A DNA stretch of 64,000 bases from CAG-791 sp045130475 (GCA_045130475.1 JBGUPU010000044.1:1-64000), one strand, 5' to 3'; positions 7,805-17,066 are shown, numbered from the stretch's first letter. Notes: generated by a model from the letters alone, not told the origin. A program made the numbers and translations.

Positions 7805-8677
7805 CTAGCGCGCCCTGCGCTGCCGGGCGGCTTCAAACAGCAGGATCCCCGCTGCCATTGCGGCGTTCAGGGACTCAGCGCCGCCCGCCATGGGAATGAT
7901 GATCTTTTCGTCGGCCTGTGCAGTCAGATTTTCGGAGAGGCCGTTGCCCTCGTTGCCGATCAGGAAGGCGCAGCCTTGTGTGAGCGGAAGCTGGTCATAG
8001 GCACGTTTTCCCCCGAGATGCGCAGCATAGCTGCGGATCCCCTCGTCGCGGAGCGCGGAAATCTCCCCGCAGAGGTCACTGCTTATATAAAAGGGCATGC
8101 GGAAGATGGCGCTCATGGTAGCCCGGACCACCTTGGGATGAAACAGATCCACTGTGCCGCGGCTCATCAGGATCCCGGTCGCGCCGGCCGCCTCCGCCGT
8201 CCTGAAAATGGTCCCCAGATTGCCGGGGTCCTGAATATCCTCCAGAACCAGAAGAAGGGGCTCTCCTTTCTCATCGCGGATCTCCCCGGAGCTTTTCATG
8301 TCGCGGGCATCCCGAAGGTCCGGAACATCCCGGGCTCCCCGGCCTCGTCCCAGCAGAGAGGCGCGGCTGTAGACAGGCATTTTTGCAAGGCACAGGATTC
8401 CCTGCGGTGTCGCTGTATCTGCGGCCTTTGCCATCACCTCTTCCGTAACGATTGTTACAGGATGCTCCTGCAGGAGCCTTTTTTCTTTCTCCGTTGCGTT
8501 CCGCATCCTGTTCTCTGTCACGTAAACTTCTTGGATATATTGTTCCGGTGTGTCCACACAGAGCCTTGTGCCCTCGATGACAAAAAGTCCGGTCTCCCTG
8601 CGGGCTTTTCCCTTTTTCTGCAGTTCGACAAGTTTCCGGATCCGTGGATTCGAACCGGAGGAAATAACATCAGGCAT
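7805..8677 (-). CDS. SpoU/TrmH-family RNA 2'-O-methyltransferase
   Basis: The 290-residue protein methylates a ribose of rRNA or tRNA with S-adenosylmethionine. An N-terminal substrate-binding domain (about 1-95, beginning VISSGSNPRIRKL) is followed by the knotted SPOUT domain. Motif 1 is NLGTIFRTAEAAGATG, motif 2 IGNEGNGLS, and motif 3 ESLNAAMAAGILLFEA. Between the two domains is an unusual Arg/Asp-rich insertion (about 110-135, RDVPDLRDARDMK) that looks like a disordered linker. The exact nucleotide target cannot be read from sequence. It lies downstream of pfkA, separated by a probable terminator. Confidence 0.92.
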   Translation of the reverse strand: MPDVISSGSNPRIRKLVELQKKGKARRETGLFVIEGTRLCVDTPEQYIQEVYVTENRMRNATEKEKRLLQEHPVTIVTEEVMAKAADTATPQGILCLAKMPVYSRASLLGRGRGARDVPDLRDARDMKSSGEIRDEKGEPLLLVLEDIQDPGNLGTIFRTAEAAGATGILMSRGTVDLFHPKVVRATMSAIFRMPFYISSDLCGEISALRDEGIRSYAAHLGGKRAYDQLPLTQGCAFLIGNEGNGLSENLTAQADEKIIIPMAGGAESLNAAMAAGILLFEAARQRRAR

Positions 8678-8719
8678 GCCAGTCCTTTCCCCTTAGATCA
8701 TTTGATGCATTTTTCTGTT

Positions 8720-8756
8720 GGAAAACGAAAAGAGGACGAGCTATGCCCGCCCTCTT
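8720..8756 (-). terminator. pfkA terminator
   Basis: On the minus strand an 11-bp stem with two G-T pairs (8755-8745 with 8741-8731) and a 3-nt loop is followed by a T-rich stretch. It lies 130 bp beyond the pfkA stop. Confidence 0.65.
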
Positions 8757-8884
8757 GCTGATTTCCTCGATGTAACTATTCTCAGGTACGGGGAACAGTT
8801 CCTCTCCGCCCGGATTCCGGCCTCTTGGGCCGCACGGACAGATTTCGCTTTTCCCGGATCCCGGAGAAGACTTGTGCCGAAGCA

Positions 8885-9859
8885 TCAGAGGTTCTGACTG
8901 ATCCTGTATTCGTACTCCGGGAAGTCCTTTGTCATCGCCAGTGCTTCCTCGATGTCAAGATCGACAAACTTGCCGTCGCGGTAGCAGACAACACGGTTCG
9001 ATTTGCCCTGGAGAAGTATATCAGTCGCATATGCACCCATAATGGAAGCATAGTAACGGTCTTTGCAGGTGGGAGCGCCGCCGCGCTGCATGTAACCCAG
9101 AATGGTCGCGCGGGTCTCGATGCCGGTCGCGGCCTCAATGCGCTTGGCCATCGATGTGGAGTGGCCGATGCCCTCCGCATTGATGATCAGGTGATGCTTT
9201 TTGCCTCTGCGGCGGTTCTCGATGATATGGTCGACGAGCGCCTGCTCGTTGTAGTCGTATTTTTCGGGGATCAGGATATCTTCTGCGCCGTTTGCAACAC
9301 CGCACCAGAGCGCGATATAGCCGGCATGGCGTCCCATAACCTCGATGATGGAGCAGCGTTCATGGGAGGAGGAAGTGTCCTTGACTTTGTCGATTGCATC
9401 CATGGCCGTATTGACCGCGGTATCAAAGCCGATGGTATATTCCGTACATGTGATGTCCAGGTCAATCGTGCCGGGCAGGCCAATCGTGTTGATTCCCTGT
9501 CTGGCCAGTGCCTGCGCGCCGCGGTAGGATCCGTCGCCGCCGATGACGACGATGCCGTCGATGCCGTGCTTGCGGCAGATATCTGCGGCCTTCGCCTGTA
9601 CTTCAGGCTCCTTGAACTCGAGGCATCTCGCCGTTCCGAGAATCGTGCCGCCGCGCTGGATGATGTTCGCCACATCGACCGACTTCATCTCGAAAATCTC
9701 TTCATTGAGAAGTCCCTTATATCCACGCATGATACCTTTGACTTTGACCTTATTGGCCAGAGCCTCACGCACAACTGCTCGAATGGCGGCATTCATACCG
9801 GGAGCGTCGCCTCCGCTCGTCAGCACACCGATTGCATTGAACTCTTTCTTTGCTTCCAT
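8885..9859 (-). CDS. pfkA: 6-phosphofructokinase, ATP type
   Basis: This 324-residue enzyme commits fructose 6-phosphate to glycolysis. The ATP-site GGDGS (107-111) has Gly where pyrophosphate-dependent enzymes have Asp, so ATP is the likely donor. The catalytic loop reads TIDLD (131-135): the two aspartates are present, but Asn between them, usual in the family, is Leu. MGRHAGYIA and the sugar-phosphate residues near RATILGYMQRGG are intact. Length is normal. A promoter with a leader of about 115 nt is at 9980-10008 and a terminator at 8720-8756, so it is probably a single-gene unit. Confidence 0.96.
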   Translation of the reverse strand: MEAKKEFNAIGVLTSGGDAPGMNAAIRAVVREALANKVKVKGIMRGYKGLLNEEIFEMKSVDVANIIQRGGTILGTARCLEFKEPEVQAKAADICRKHGIDGIVVIGGDGSYRGAQALARQGINTIGLPGTIDLDITCTEYTIGFDTAVNTAMDAIDKVKDTSSSHERCSIIEVMGRHAGYIALWCGVANGAEDILIPEKYDYNEQALVDHIIENRRRGKKHHLIINAEGIGHSTSMAKRIEAATGIETRATILGYMQRGGAPTCKDRYYASIMGAYATDILLQGKSNRVVCYRDGKFVDLDIEEALAMTKDFPEYEYRISQNL

Positions 9860-9979
9860 AAATCCCTCCTCTGCCGGAGCCCGGGTGCATACATCTCAGG
9901 TATCCGCCGCACATATAGCATGATTCAGCGCAGCAGCCTGTCAGCATTTGTGTCAAAAAAAGAACACTTAGATAGAATA

Positions 9980-10008
9980 ATTTTAGACCATTCACACAAT
10001 GAATGCAA
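9980..10008 (-). promoter_or_regulatory. pfkA promoter
   Basis: The minus strand shows TTGCAT (10008-10003), a 17-bp spacer and TAAAAT (9985-9980). The same two hexamers and spacing occur before coaX. Confidence 0.6.
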
Positions 10009-10077
10009 CAAAAACATGCGGGGATGTCGGGGGAGGACATCGACGGAGGCCGCTTTCTTTGATGCTTTGGCTGTTTC

Positions 10078-10118
10078 GGGCCTGAACAGCACTGCCCTGT
10101 CGGAGGCTGTTCAGGCCC
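10078..10118 (-). terminator. Hairpin after dnaE
   Basis: A perfect 13-bp inverted repeat (10078-10090 with 10106-10118, arms GGGCCTGAACAGC) and a 15-nt loop lies 19 bp beyond the dnaE stop. It lacks a clear T-run on the minus strand, so it may stabilise the 3' end rather than terminate transcription. Confidence 0.5.
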
Positions 10119-10136
10119 GGTTTCATTCTGTCCCGT

Positions 10137-13100
10137 TTACTGCAGCACCACATTTTTCGGACCGCAGATCCCGCCCAGGATGCCGATCACGGCCTCGCTG
10201 GCGCGCACACCCTGGCCCGGAGGCAGGGTCTTTCTGGCCTTGCGGTCTTCGATGTAGATGATGACCTGGTCGCGGCCGCCGTGCTGCGCAACGGCCTCGA
10301 GGACGGTCTGCTCTTTTTGCTTCCAGGCCTGGTAGGAAGGGAAGCGGAGCCAGACCCTGCGGGGGACATCGTCGAAGGCGACGATCTGTTCCGCGATAAG
10401 TTTCCCGTCCTTTTCCTCTTCAAGGGAGACGCGGCCTTTGATAAAGACCTTGGCATCCTCATTGAGAAAATCGGCGGCGGTTTCATAGGTGCGGGGAAAG
10501 ACGATGACTTCAACCGTGCCCGTCATGTCCTCAATGGTCAGAAAAGCCATGACCTGATCGTTTTTAGTATACTTGATCTTCTTTTCTGAGATGATCCCGC
10601 CGATTACGGCAGTCTGGCGATCCTGCAGTCCGGAGGCATTTTCGGTCCCGGCTGCGCCGGCGGGGGCGGGAGCGGCAGAACCTGCCGAAACAGCGGCAGC
10701 GTCGATTATGCTGTTCATGCCGTCCGCATCCTCATCCAGAATAAAATCGGCGGCAGTGGCGGTGACGCGGCTCTTCCAGAGCCCTTCGTAGGCCTGCAGA
10801 GGGTGGCCGCTGACATAGATGCCCAGCACTTCTTTTTCAAATGAGAGGCGCAGTTCATCGGGGTATTCGCCCACGTCGGGCATGCGGATCTCGTAGTCTT
10901 TTTTGTCCTCTTCGTCCGCGATGTCGAACAGGGACATCTGACCCGCCATATCGTTTTTGCGGGAGGCCTGCAGGTCGTCGAGAATGCGCATGTAAACACT
11001 CATCATCTGTTTTCTGGTGGCGCCCAGGCAGTCCAGAGCACCGGCCTTGATGAAGTTCTCGACAGTGCGGCGGTTGACATCTTTTTCCTGTCCTGCCATG
11101 CGGGTCAGGAAATCGCGCAGATCGCGGAAGGGACCGCGCAGGCGTCGTTCTTTGATCACCGCGTCGATGACGGGGCGTCCGACTCCCTTGATGGCGGTCA
11201 GCGCATAGCGGATGCCTCCTGGAGAGACAGAGAAACCGGCTTCTCCCTCGTTTATATCAGGGGGAAGGATGCGGATCTTCATGGACCGGCAGGCGAGGAT
11301 ATAGGAGGCAACCTTGGTCGGATGGTCGATGACCGAGGTCATCAGGGCCGCCATGAATTCCATGGGATAGTAATACTTCAGCCAGGCCGTCTGGTAGGCA
11401 ACGACGGCGTAGCAGGCAGCGTGGGACTTGTTGAAGGCGTACTTGGCGAAGTCCATCATGGTGTCGTAGATGCCGGAAGCCACCTTCTCGTCGATCCCGC
11501 GGGCAGTACAGCCGGGAACATGTTCCTCAGGATTTCCGTAGACGAAATTGCGGCGCTCCTGTTCCATGACGGACTGTTTCTTTTTGCTCATAGCGCGCCG
11601 GACCAGATCGCTCCTGCCCAGGGTGTACCCGCCCAGGTCCCGTACGATCTGCATGACCTGCTCCTGGTAGACGATACAGCCGTAAGTGGGTCTGAGGATG
11701 GGCTCCAGCTCCGGGCAGGCGTAATGGACCGAACCGCGGTTGTTTTTGCCCTCAATGTACTGGGGGATGAAATCCATTGGCCCGGGACGGTAGAGGGAGA
11801 TGCCCGCAATGATATCCTCGAAGTTTTCGGGCCGCAGTTCCTTCATGAAGCTCTGCATACCGCCGGATTCCAGCTGAAAGATCCCGTCGGTCTTTCCGGA
11901 GGAAATATAGCGGTAGATATTGGAATCGGAGTAATCGAGGCCTTCCATGGAGACATGGGGTCCCAGAGGATTCTGTGCCGGGCGCACTGCACCCAAAGCG
12001 GGCTCGGAGGGCGGATAAGCGCCTCCTGCCATCTCGATCGAATGGTTGGCCATCTCGACGGCATTCTGGATGACGGTGAGCGTCCTGAGGCCCAGAAAGT
12101 CCATCTTGAGAAGTCCCAGCTCCTCGATCGTGGTCATGGGAAACTGGGTGGTCGTCGAGCCGTCCTGGGCGCGCGCAAGGGGAACCAGCTCCTCAGCCGG
12201 CTCCGAGCAGATGACGACGCCCGCCGCGTGGACAGAGGCATGCCTTGGCAGGCCCTCCAGGCGCAGGCTCATATCGATCAGCTTGCGGACGCGCTCATCA
12301 CCCTCGTAGGACTTGCGCAGATCCGGGCTCTGTTTGAGGGCCTTCTGCAGGGTGATACCCAGCTCCTGGGGTACCATCTTGGATATGGAATCGACATAGC
12401 CGTAGGGAAGGTCCATGACACGGCCGACATCGCGGATGACACCGCGGGCCGCCATGGTGCCGAAAGTGATGATCTGCATCACGCGGTCTTTGCCGTATTT
12501 TTTCGTGACATAGTCGATGACCTCGCCCCGGCGCTCGAATCCGAAGTCCACATCGATATCGGGCATGGACACACGCTCGGGATTGAGGAATCGCTCAAAG
12601 AGCAGGTTGTAGCGGATGGGGTCTATGTCGGTGATTCCCAGCGAATAAGAGACTATGGAACCGGCGGCGCTCCCTCGGCCGGGACCTACCATGATCCCGT
12701 TTTCCCGGGAAAAATTGATGTAATCCCAGACGATGAGGAAATAGTCGACATAGCCCATCTGACGGATGGTGTTCAGTTCATACTCCAGCCTTGCCCGCAG
12801 GTCTGCGGCGGAAGCGCCGGAATAGTCCGCAGAGGTATTTTTTTCGTCGAAAACGCCGGGATAGCGCTTCTCCATACCGTCCCTGCAGAGTTTGTTGAGA
12901 TAGGTCCAGGAATCATATCCCTCGGGCACATCGAAGTGAGGGAGCCTGGTGACTCCGAACTCGATTTCCACATGGCAGCGGTCCGCAATGCGCTGCGTGT
13001 TGTCCAGGGCCTCCCGGGCGTAGGGAAAGAGACGGCGCATTTCCTCCTCGCTCTTAACGTAGAACTGACCGCCGGGATAGCGCATGCGGTTTTCATCCGC

Positions 13101-13790
13101 CAGCTTTTTGCCCGTCTGTACGCACAGAAGGATATCGTGGGCCTCCGCGTCCTCCGCGTAGGTGTAGTGGCAGTCGTTGGTAGCGATCAGCGGAATGCCC
13201 ATCTCACGGCTCATGCGCAGAAGTTCCGCGTTGACCGTCTGCTGGTCCTGATAGCCGTGGTCCTGCAGCTCAAGGAAAAAATTGCCCTCTCCGAAAATGT
13301 CCAGATAGCGTTTTGCCGCTTCCCGGGCGCCCGCAGTATTTCCCCGGACGATCTCGCGCGCCACTTCGCCGGCCAGGCAGGCGGAGCAGGCAATGAGTCC
13401 CTCGTGAAATTCACGCAGGAGCTCCAGATCCACGCGGGGCTTGTAATAAAACCCTTCCGTGAAGGAACGGCTGATGATCTTCATCAGGTTGGCGTAACCG
13501 GTATTGTTTTCCGCCAGCAGAATCAGGTGATAATACCTGTCGTCCCCGTGGCTCTGCTCCCGGTCAAAACGCGATCCGGGCGCCACATAGACCTCACATC
13601 CTATGACGGGATTGATTCCCTCTTTTTTTGCCGCCTTATAAAAATCGATCACGCCGTACATGACGCCGTGATCGGTAATGGCCGCCGCCGTCATGCCCAG
13701 TTCTTTGACCCGGCTGACGTACTCGGTGATCTTATTGGAACCGTCCAGGAGTGAGTACTCAGTGTGGACGTGCAGATGCGTAAAGGCCAT
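10137..13790 (-). CDS. dnaE: DNA polymerase III alpha subunit
   Basis: A 1217-residue replicative polymerase of the DnaE class. The N-terminal PHP domain (about 1-270) starts HLHVHTEYSLLDG and keeps TDHGVMYG. The palm has GPGRGSAAGS and PDIDVDFGFERR, whose aspartates bind the metal ions, plus KMDFLGL. The fingers, a helix-hairpin-helix region and a C-terminal OB fold follow. Just before the OB fold is an Ala/Gly/Pro-rich insertion (about 1030-1055), and another loop near 590-620 is long; both make it somewhat longer than usual. Clostridia normally also have PolC, which is not in this window. It follows ispD by 143 bp with its own candidate promoter. Confidence 0.97.
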   Translation of the reverse strand: MAFTHLHVHTEYSLLDGSNKITEYVSRVKELGMTAAAITDHGVMYGVIDFYKAAKKEGINPVIGCEVYVAPGSRFDREQSHGDDRYYHLILLAENNTGYANLMKIISRSFTEGFYYKPRVDLELLREFHEGLIACSACLAGEVAREIVRGNTAGAREAAKRYLDIFGEGNFFLELQDHGYQDQQTVNAELLRMSREMGIPLIATNDCHYTYAEDAEAHDILLCVQTGKKLADENRMRYPGGQFYVKSEEEMRRLFPYAREALDNTQRIADRCHVEIEFGVTRLPHFDVPEGYDSWTYLNKLCRDGMEKRYPGVFDEKNTSADYSGASAADLRARLEYELNTIRQMGYVDYFLIVWDYINFSRENGIMVGPGRGSAAGSIVSYSLGITDIDPIRYNLLFERFLNPERVSMPDIDVDFGFERRGEVIDYVTKKYGKDRVMQIITFGTMAARGVIRDVGRVMDLPYGYVDSISKMVPQELGITLQKALKQSPDLRKSYEGDERVRKLIDMSLRLEGLPRHASVHAAGVVICSEPAEELVPLARAQDGSTTTQFPMTTIEELGLLKMDFLGLRTLTVIQNAVEMANHSIEMAGGAYPPSEPALGAVRPAQNPLGPHVSMEGLDYSDSNIYRYISSGKTDGIFQLESGGMQSFMKELRPENFEDIIAGISLYRPGPMDFIPQYIEGKNNRGSVHYACPELEPILRPTYGCIVYQEQVMQIVRDLGGYTLGRSDLVRRAMSKKKQSVMEQERRNFVYGNPEEHVPGCTARGIDEKVASGIYDTMMDFAKYAFNKSHAACYAVVAYQTAWLKYYYPMEFMAALMTSVIDHPTKVASYILACRSMKIRILPPDINEGEAGFSVSPGGIRYALTAIKGVGRPVIDAVIKERRLRGPFRDLRDFLTRMAGQEKDVNRRTVENFIKAGALDCLGATRKQMMSVYMRILDDLQASRKNDMAGQMSLFDIADEEDKKDYEIRMPDVGEYPDELRLSFEKEVLGIYVSGHPLQAYEGLWKSRVTATAADFILDEDADGMNSIIDAAAVSAGSAAPAPAGAAGTENASGLQDRQTAVIGGIISEKKIKYTKNDQVMAFLTIEDMTGTVEVIVFPRTYETAADFLNEDAKVFIKGRVSLEEEKDGKLIAEQIVAFDDVPRRVWLRFPSYQAWKQKEQTVLEAVAQHGGRDQVIIYIEDRKARKTLPPGQGVRASEAVIGILGGICGPKNVVLQ

Positions 13791-13857
13791 AAAATCTCCT
13801 TATCCGGAAGAATCTCCTGAACTGAAAAACTCCGGATCCGTACCTGAAAATAAGGAT

Positions 13858-13886
13858 AATATAGTTACCGCTGCATGCTCTTTAAA
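13858..13886 (-). promoter_or_regulatory. Candidate dnaE promoter
   Basis: The minus strand has TTTAAA (13886-13881), a 17-bp spacer and TATATT (13863-13858), about 70 bp upstream of the dnaE start. Confidence 0.45.
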
Positions 13887-13933
13887 GCTGCGTGTGACGA
13901 TTTTCCGCGCGTAAATCGTTTCCTAATCGGTGC

Positions 13934-14656
13934 TCAATTGTGCAGGAAGGCATCTCCGATGACCAGGTCTTCGGGCGTAGTGATCTTGATGTTGCGATAG
14001 GTTGCCATGACCATGCGCACCTTGCAGTTTCCTGCCAGCTCCGCCACCATCGCGTCATCCGTCAGGACAATTCCCCTGGATCGCAGGTGTTCCTCCCGGG
14101 CGAGTGCCTTTCGGTAGGCATTGCGGATGAGTTCGAAAGAGAACACCTGGGGTGTCTGTACGATCCAGACATCCGCACGGTTGGGGGTGGTTTTCACATC
14201 GCAGTTCTCGTCGACGACCTTGACCGTATCCTTTGAAGGAACACCGGCACAGCAGGCATTCGTCCTCTGCACTGTCTCAAAAAGACGGAGAAGAGTTTCC
14301 TGGTCCAGGAAAGGTCTGGCACAGTCGTGAATAAAAACATAGTCACAGGGCCAGTCGATCGCCTCGAGGCCGTTCGCGACGGAGTTGACACGCTCCTTCC
14401 CCCCGACCTCGATTTTGCGGACTTTCTCTGTAAGTTTGTATTCTTCGAGAAGTTCGCGGACCATTTCCACATCGTCCTTGTGGGACATCACGATAATATC
14501 CGTGATGTACTCGCTCTCCTGCATGGTGCGTATGGAATGCAGAAAAATAGGCATATCACCCAGCATGAGATATTGCTTTCTGACATCTGTGCCCATGCGC
14601 AGGCCCATACCTGCCGCCAGCATTACTGCGGTGCATTTATACATACCGTTTTCCAT
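13934..14656 (-). CDS. ispD: 2-C-methyl-D-erythritol 4-phosphate cytidylyltransferase
   Basis: IspD joins CTP to methylerythritol 4-phosphate in the non-mevalonate isoprenoid pathway. The 240-residue form starting at 14656 has an AGGAAA ribosome site; an in-frame ATG at 14698 would add 14 residues but overlaps a repeat element. The nucleotide loop AAGMGLRMG and KQYL, the DCARPF segment and a C-terminal TPEDL motif are visible. The related TarI ribitol-phosphate enzyme shares this fold, so assignment to IspD rests on general similarity. A MITE-like element ends 42 bp upstream and separates it from tsaD. Confidence 0.88.
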   Translation of the reverse strand: MENGMYKCTAVMLAAGMGLRMGTDVRKQYLMLGDMPIFLHSIRTMQESEYITDIIVMSHKDDVEMVRELLEEYKLTEKVRKIEVGGKERVNSVANGLEAIDWPCDYVFIHDCARPFLDQETLLRLFETVQRTNACCAGVPSKDTVKVVDENCDVKTTPNRADVWIVQTPQVFSFELIRNAYRKALAREEHLRSRGIVLTDDAMVAELAGNCKVRMVMATYRNIKITTPEDLVIGDAFLHN

Positions 14657-14697
14657 AAGATTGATTTCCTGTCGATTAACATGTACAGAATATTGCA

Positions 14698-14906
14698 TGA
14701 TGGTGAGGGCAAAAGCAGTTAAGAGAACACCGTCTCGTCAAGCTGCACAAACGCCTTGGGCACGCTCTCGCTCTACCCTCGCTGGCAGCGGTACTAAGGC
14801 CGCTGAAATTCAGCGGCCAAGTACCGGCCGCTCGCCAAGGCCCTTCGGCTGTTTGTGCAGCTTGACGAGACTCAGTGCCATCAGATATCTTTTTACCTTT
14901 ACATCA
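14698..14906. mobile_element. Palindromic MITE-like element, copy 1
   Basis: A 209-bp element matching the copy at 42876-43058. Its imperfect ends TGATG...CATCA form terminal inverted repeats, and the 5-mer TTGCA flanks both sides (14693-14697 and 14907-14911), like a target duplication. Inside, a perfect 21-bp inverted repeat (14732-14752 with 14851-14871) would fold into a long hairpin. A 28-bp palindrome-like segment around 14803-14831 is missing in the other copy. It carries no gene. Confidence 0.8.
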
Positions 14907-14928
14907 TTGCATGTTTCCGGATCCTGTT

Positions 14929-15960
14929 TCACCTCTGGCCCAGACGGAGTCCGGGGACAGCATTGAGATCAAGTCCTGAAAAGTTTCCCTTCACGTATTC
15001 AAAATAGGCTGCGCTTCCGATCATGGCTGCATTGTCTGTGCACAGGATCGGCGGGGGGCAGAAAAACTCCGCGCCCTTTTCGGCACACATGTCCTTCATT
15101 CCCGCGCGCAGTGCTGTATTGGATGCCACGCCTCCGGCAAGGGCGAACTTCTTGAGTCCGTACTGGTCGATCGCATCGCCCGCGTGGGAGACCAGCACAT
15201 CGACGACCGCCTGCTGGAAGGAAGCTGCAACATCGGGGACATTGACGGAGATACCTTTCATGCGGCTGGTGTTGAGGTAATTGAGGACGGCGGATTTCAT
15301 GCCGCTGAAGCTGAAGTCATAGCGGGAACCGGCAACCTTGCCCCGGGGAAAAACAATGGCGTGAGGATCGCCTTCCCTGGACGCCTTGTCGATCTTGGGG
15401 CCTCCGGGATAACCAAGTCCTATCTCTCTCGCCACCTTGTCAAAGGCTTCGCCGGCAGCATCGTCCTGGGTCCTGCCGAGGATCTCATACTCCCCGTAAT
15501 CCTTTACCAGAACCAGATGCGTGTGACCGCCTGAAACGACCAGACAGGCAAAGGGAGGTTCCAGAGTCGGCTCCGCAATATAGTTTGCACTGATATGTCC
15601 CTCGATATGATGAACCCCTATCAGCGGGATCCCTGTCGCAAAGCTCAGTCCCTTGGCGGCCGAGACGCCGATGAGCAGGGGACCGACCAGGCCGGGACCG
15701 TAAGTCACGGCGATCGCGTCCATCTCCTCAAGCTTCCGGTCCGCCTCCTGCAGGGCCCCGCGGATCACCTGTGTGACCCGTTCGGTGTGCTTTCTGGAGG
15801 CAATCTCGGGCACCACCCCGCCGTAGAGTGTGTGAATATCGATCTGGGAGGAGATCACGTTGGAGAGGACCCGGCGCCCGTTTACAACGACCGAGGCCGC
15901 CGTCTCGTCACAGCTGGATTCAATTGCCAGGATGGTTATGTCTTTTTTCATATCACTCAT
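14929..15960 (-). CDS. tsaD: tRNA N6-adenosine threonylcarbamoyltransferase subunit TsaD
   Basis: TsaD transfers threonylcarbamoyl to A37 of ANN-decoding tRNAs, together with TsaB and TsaE. The 343-residue protein has the ASKHA fold, begins AIESSCDETAASVV, and has the metal-binding HHIEGH motif (about 110-115) plus SGGHTHLV (about 137-144). GGVASN marks the C-terminal ATP lobe. TsaB and TsaE are encoded about 1.7-4 kb upstream on the same strand. A TATAAT box about 50 bp upstream suggests that it also has its own promoter. Confidence 0.97.
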   Translation of the reverse strand: MSDMKKDITILAIESSCDETAASVVVNGRRVLSNVISSQIDIHTLYGGVVPEIASRKHTERVTQVIRGALQEADRKLEEMDAIAVTYGPGLVGPLLIGVSAAKGLSFATGIPLIGVHHIEGHISANYIAEPTLEPPFACLVVSGGHTHLVLVKDYGEYEILGRTQDDAAGEAFDKVAREIGLGYPGGPKIDKASREGDPHAIVFPRGKVAGSRYDFSFSGMKSAVLNYLNTSRMKGISVNVPDVAASFQQAVVDVLVSHAGDAIDQYGLKKFALAGGVASNTALRAGMKDMCAEKGAEFFCPPPILCTDNAAMIGSAAYFEYVKGNFSGLDLNAVPGLRLGQR

Positions 15961-16010
15961 ATTCTTACTTACATCCTGCAGCCTTTTTCAGACACAGGCC
16001 GCATACACAT

Positions 16011-16038
16011 ATTATACACTATGGGCAGCTTTTCAGAA
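16011..16038 (-). promoter_or_regulatory. Candidate tsaD promoter
   Basis: The minus strand has a perfect TATAAT (16016-16011) with a weak TTCTGA (16038-16033) 16 bp before it. Confidence 0.45.
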
Positions 16039-16130
16039 CAGCAAGCCGCAGGAAGAGCTTTTTCGCGGGCTTTTCTCGTTACTATACATATCTCCGGCCG
16101 TTCCCCGCCCGGGCTGCCGCCATGAAATGC

Positions 16131-17066
16131 TCACTCCTTTTTTTCGTCGTTATCGAAGGCCAGCGTGATGGTCTTGCCGTCCTTGCCGGGAAAGCTGTCA
16201 GGGAAGATTTTGCGGACCGCGGGCATGAAGTCGTCGGGCTTGATCAGGGACGGGCTGTAATGGGTCAGCCACATCTGTTTCGGGGACGCCTTTCTGGCAA
16301 GGCCTGCCGCCTCGGTAAAGGTCATGTGCTTTTTCTCACGTGCCTTGGCGGCATTTTCCGGCTCGCCGTACATGCCCTCACAGATCAGAAGATCCGCATC
16401 TGCGGCGTATTTGACGATATTTTCACAGGGCCGTGTATCAGTGGAATAGACGAGTTTCAGACCCTTGCGGGGCGGTCCCAGGACCATGTCCGGTGTCAGA
16501 ACGGTTCCGTCATCGGTCTCGATCGTCTCTCCCTTCTGCAGGCGGCTCCAGAGCTTTACCGGGATTCCCTGTGCCTTTGCGCGCTCTGCATCGAACCGCC
16601 CCTTCCGGTCAAGGGAAAAGGCGTATCCGTAACAGGGAACATTGTGATTGACACGGAATGCGTGAATATGAAAATCCGTCTCACCGGGCAGGGAAATCTC
16701 CTGCTCCCGCTCCGTCAGCTCCAGAAACCGGATTTCAAAAGGAAGCTCTGGGGCGATCACCCGAAGGCTGTTCACGACACGCGAAAGTCCTTTAGGTCCC
16801 ACCATGAGAACGGGCTCCGTGCGCTCCGCGTTGCCCATTGTAAGCAGCATTCCGGGCAGTCCCGAAATATGATCTGCATGAAAATGGGTAAACAGGATCA
16901 TATCGATCGGTTTGGGGCTCCAGCCCCTTCTCCGGAGAGCAACCTGTGTGCCTTCCCCGCAGTCCACCAGCATTCCTTTTCCGTTGTATCGGAGCATGAG
17001 CGAAGTGAGGTACCGATAAGGAAGCGGCATCATCCCCCCTGTTCCGAGCAGACAGACATCTATCAT
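16131..17066 (-). CDS. rnz: Ribonuclease Z
   Basis: A metallo-beta-lactamase endonuclease that removes the 3' trailer of tRNA precursors lacking an encoded CCA. The 311-residue protein shows GTGGMMP at the start, the zinc motif FTHFHADHISGLPG (about 58-71) and further metal ligands in the C-terminal half (STDTRP, THYSPS). The start at 17066 is preferred: it overlaps the rimI stop in an ATGA junction and gives the normal family N terminus, while a longer reading adds 17 basic residues. Sitting between rimI and tsaD, it extends a tRNA-maturation gene cluster. Confidence 0.94.
   Translation of the reverse strand: MIDVCLLGTGGMMPLPYRYLTSLMLRYNGKGMLVDCGEGTQVALRRRGWSPKPIDMILFTHFHADHISGLPGMLLTMGNAERTEPVLMVGPKGLSRVVNSLRVIAPELPFEIRFLELTEREQEISLPGETDFHIHAFRVNHNVPCYGYAFSLDRKGRFDAERAKAQGIPVKLWSRLQKGETIETDDGTVLTPDMVLGPPRKGLKLVYSTDTRPCENIVKYAADADLLICEGMYGEPENAAKAREKKHMTFTEAAGLARKASPKQMWLTHYSPSLIKPDDFMPAVRKIFPDSFPGKDGKTITLAFDNDEKKE

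Noticed and set aside
8670..8885. 71-codon minus-strand ORF between pfkA and the SpoU gene
   Set aside because: It spans the predicted pfkA terminator, overlaps the next gene out of frame and has no ribosome site.
11322..13754. 810-codon plus-strand ORF across dnaE
   Set aside because: It lies wholly antisense to the well-matched polymerase gene and has no family motif.
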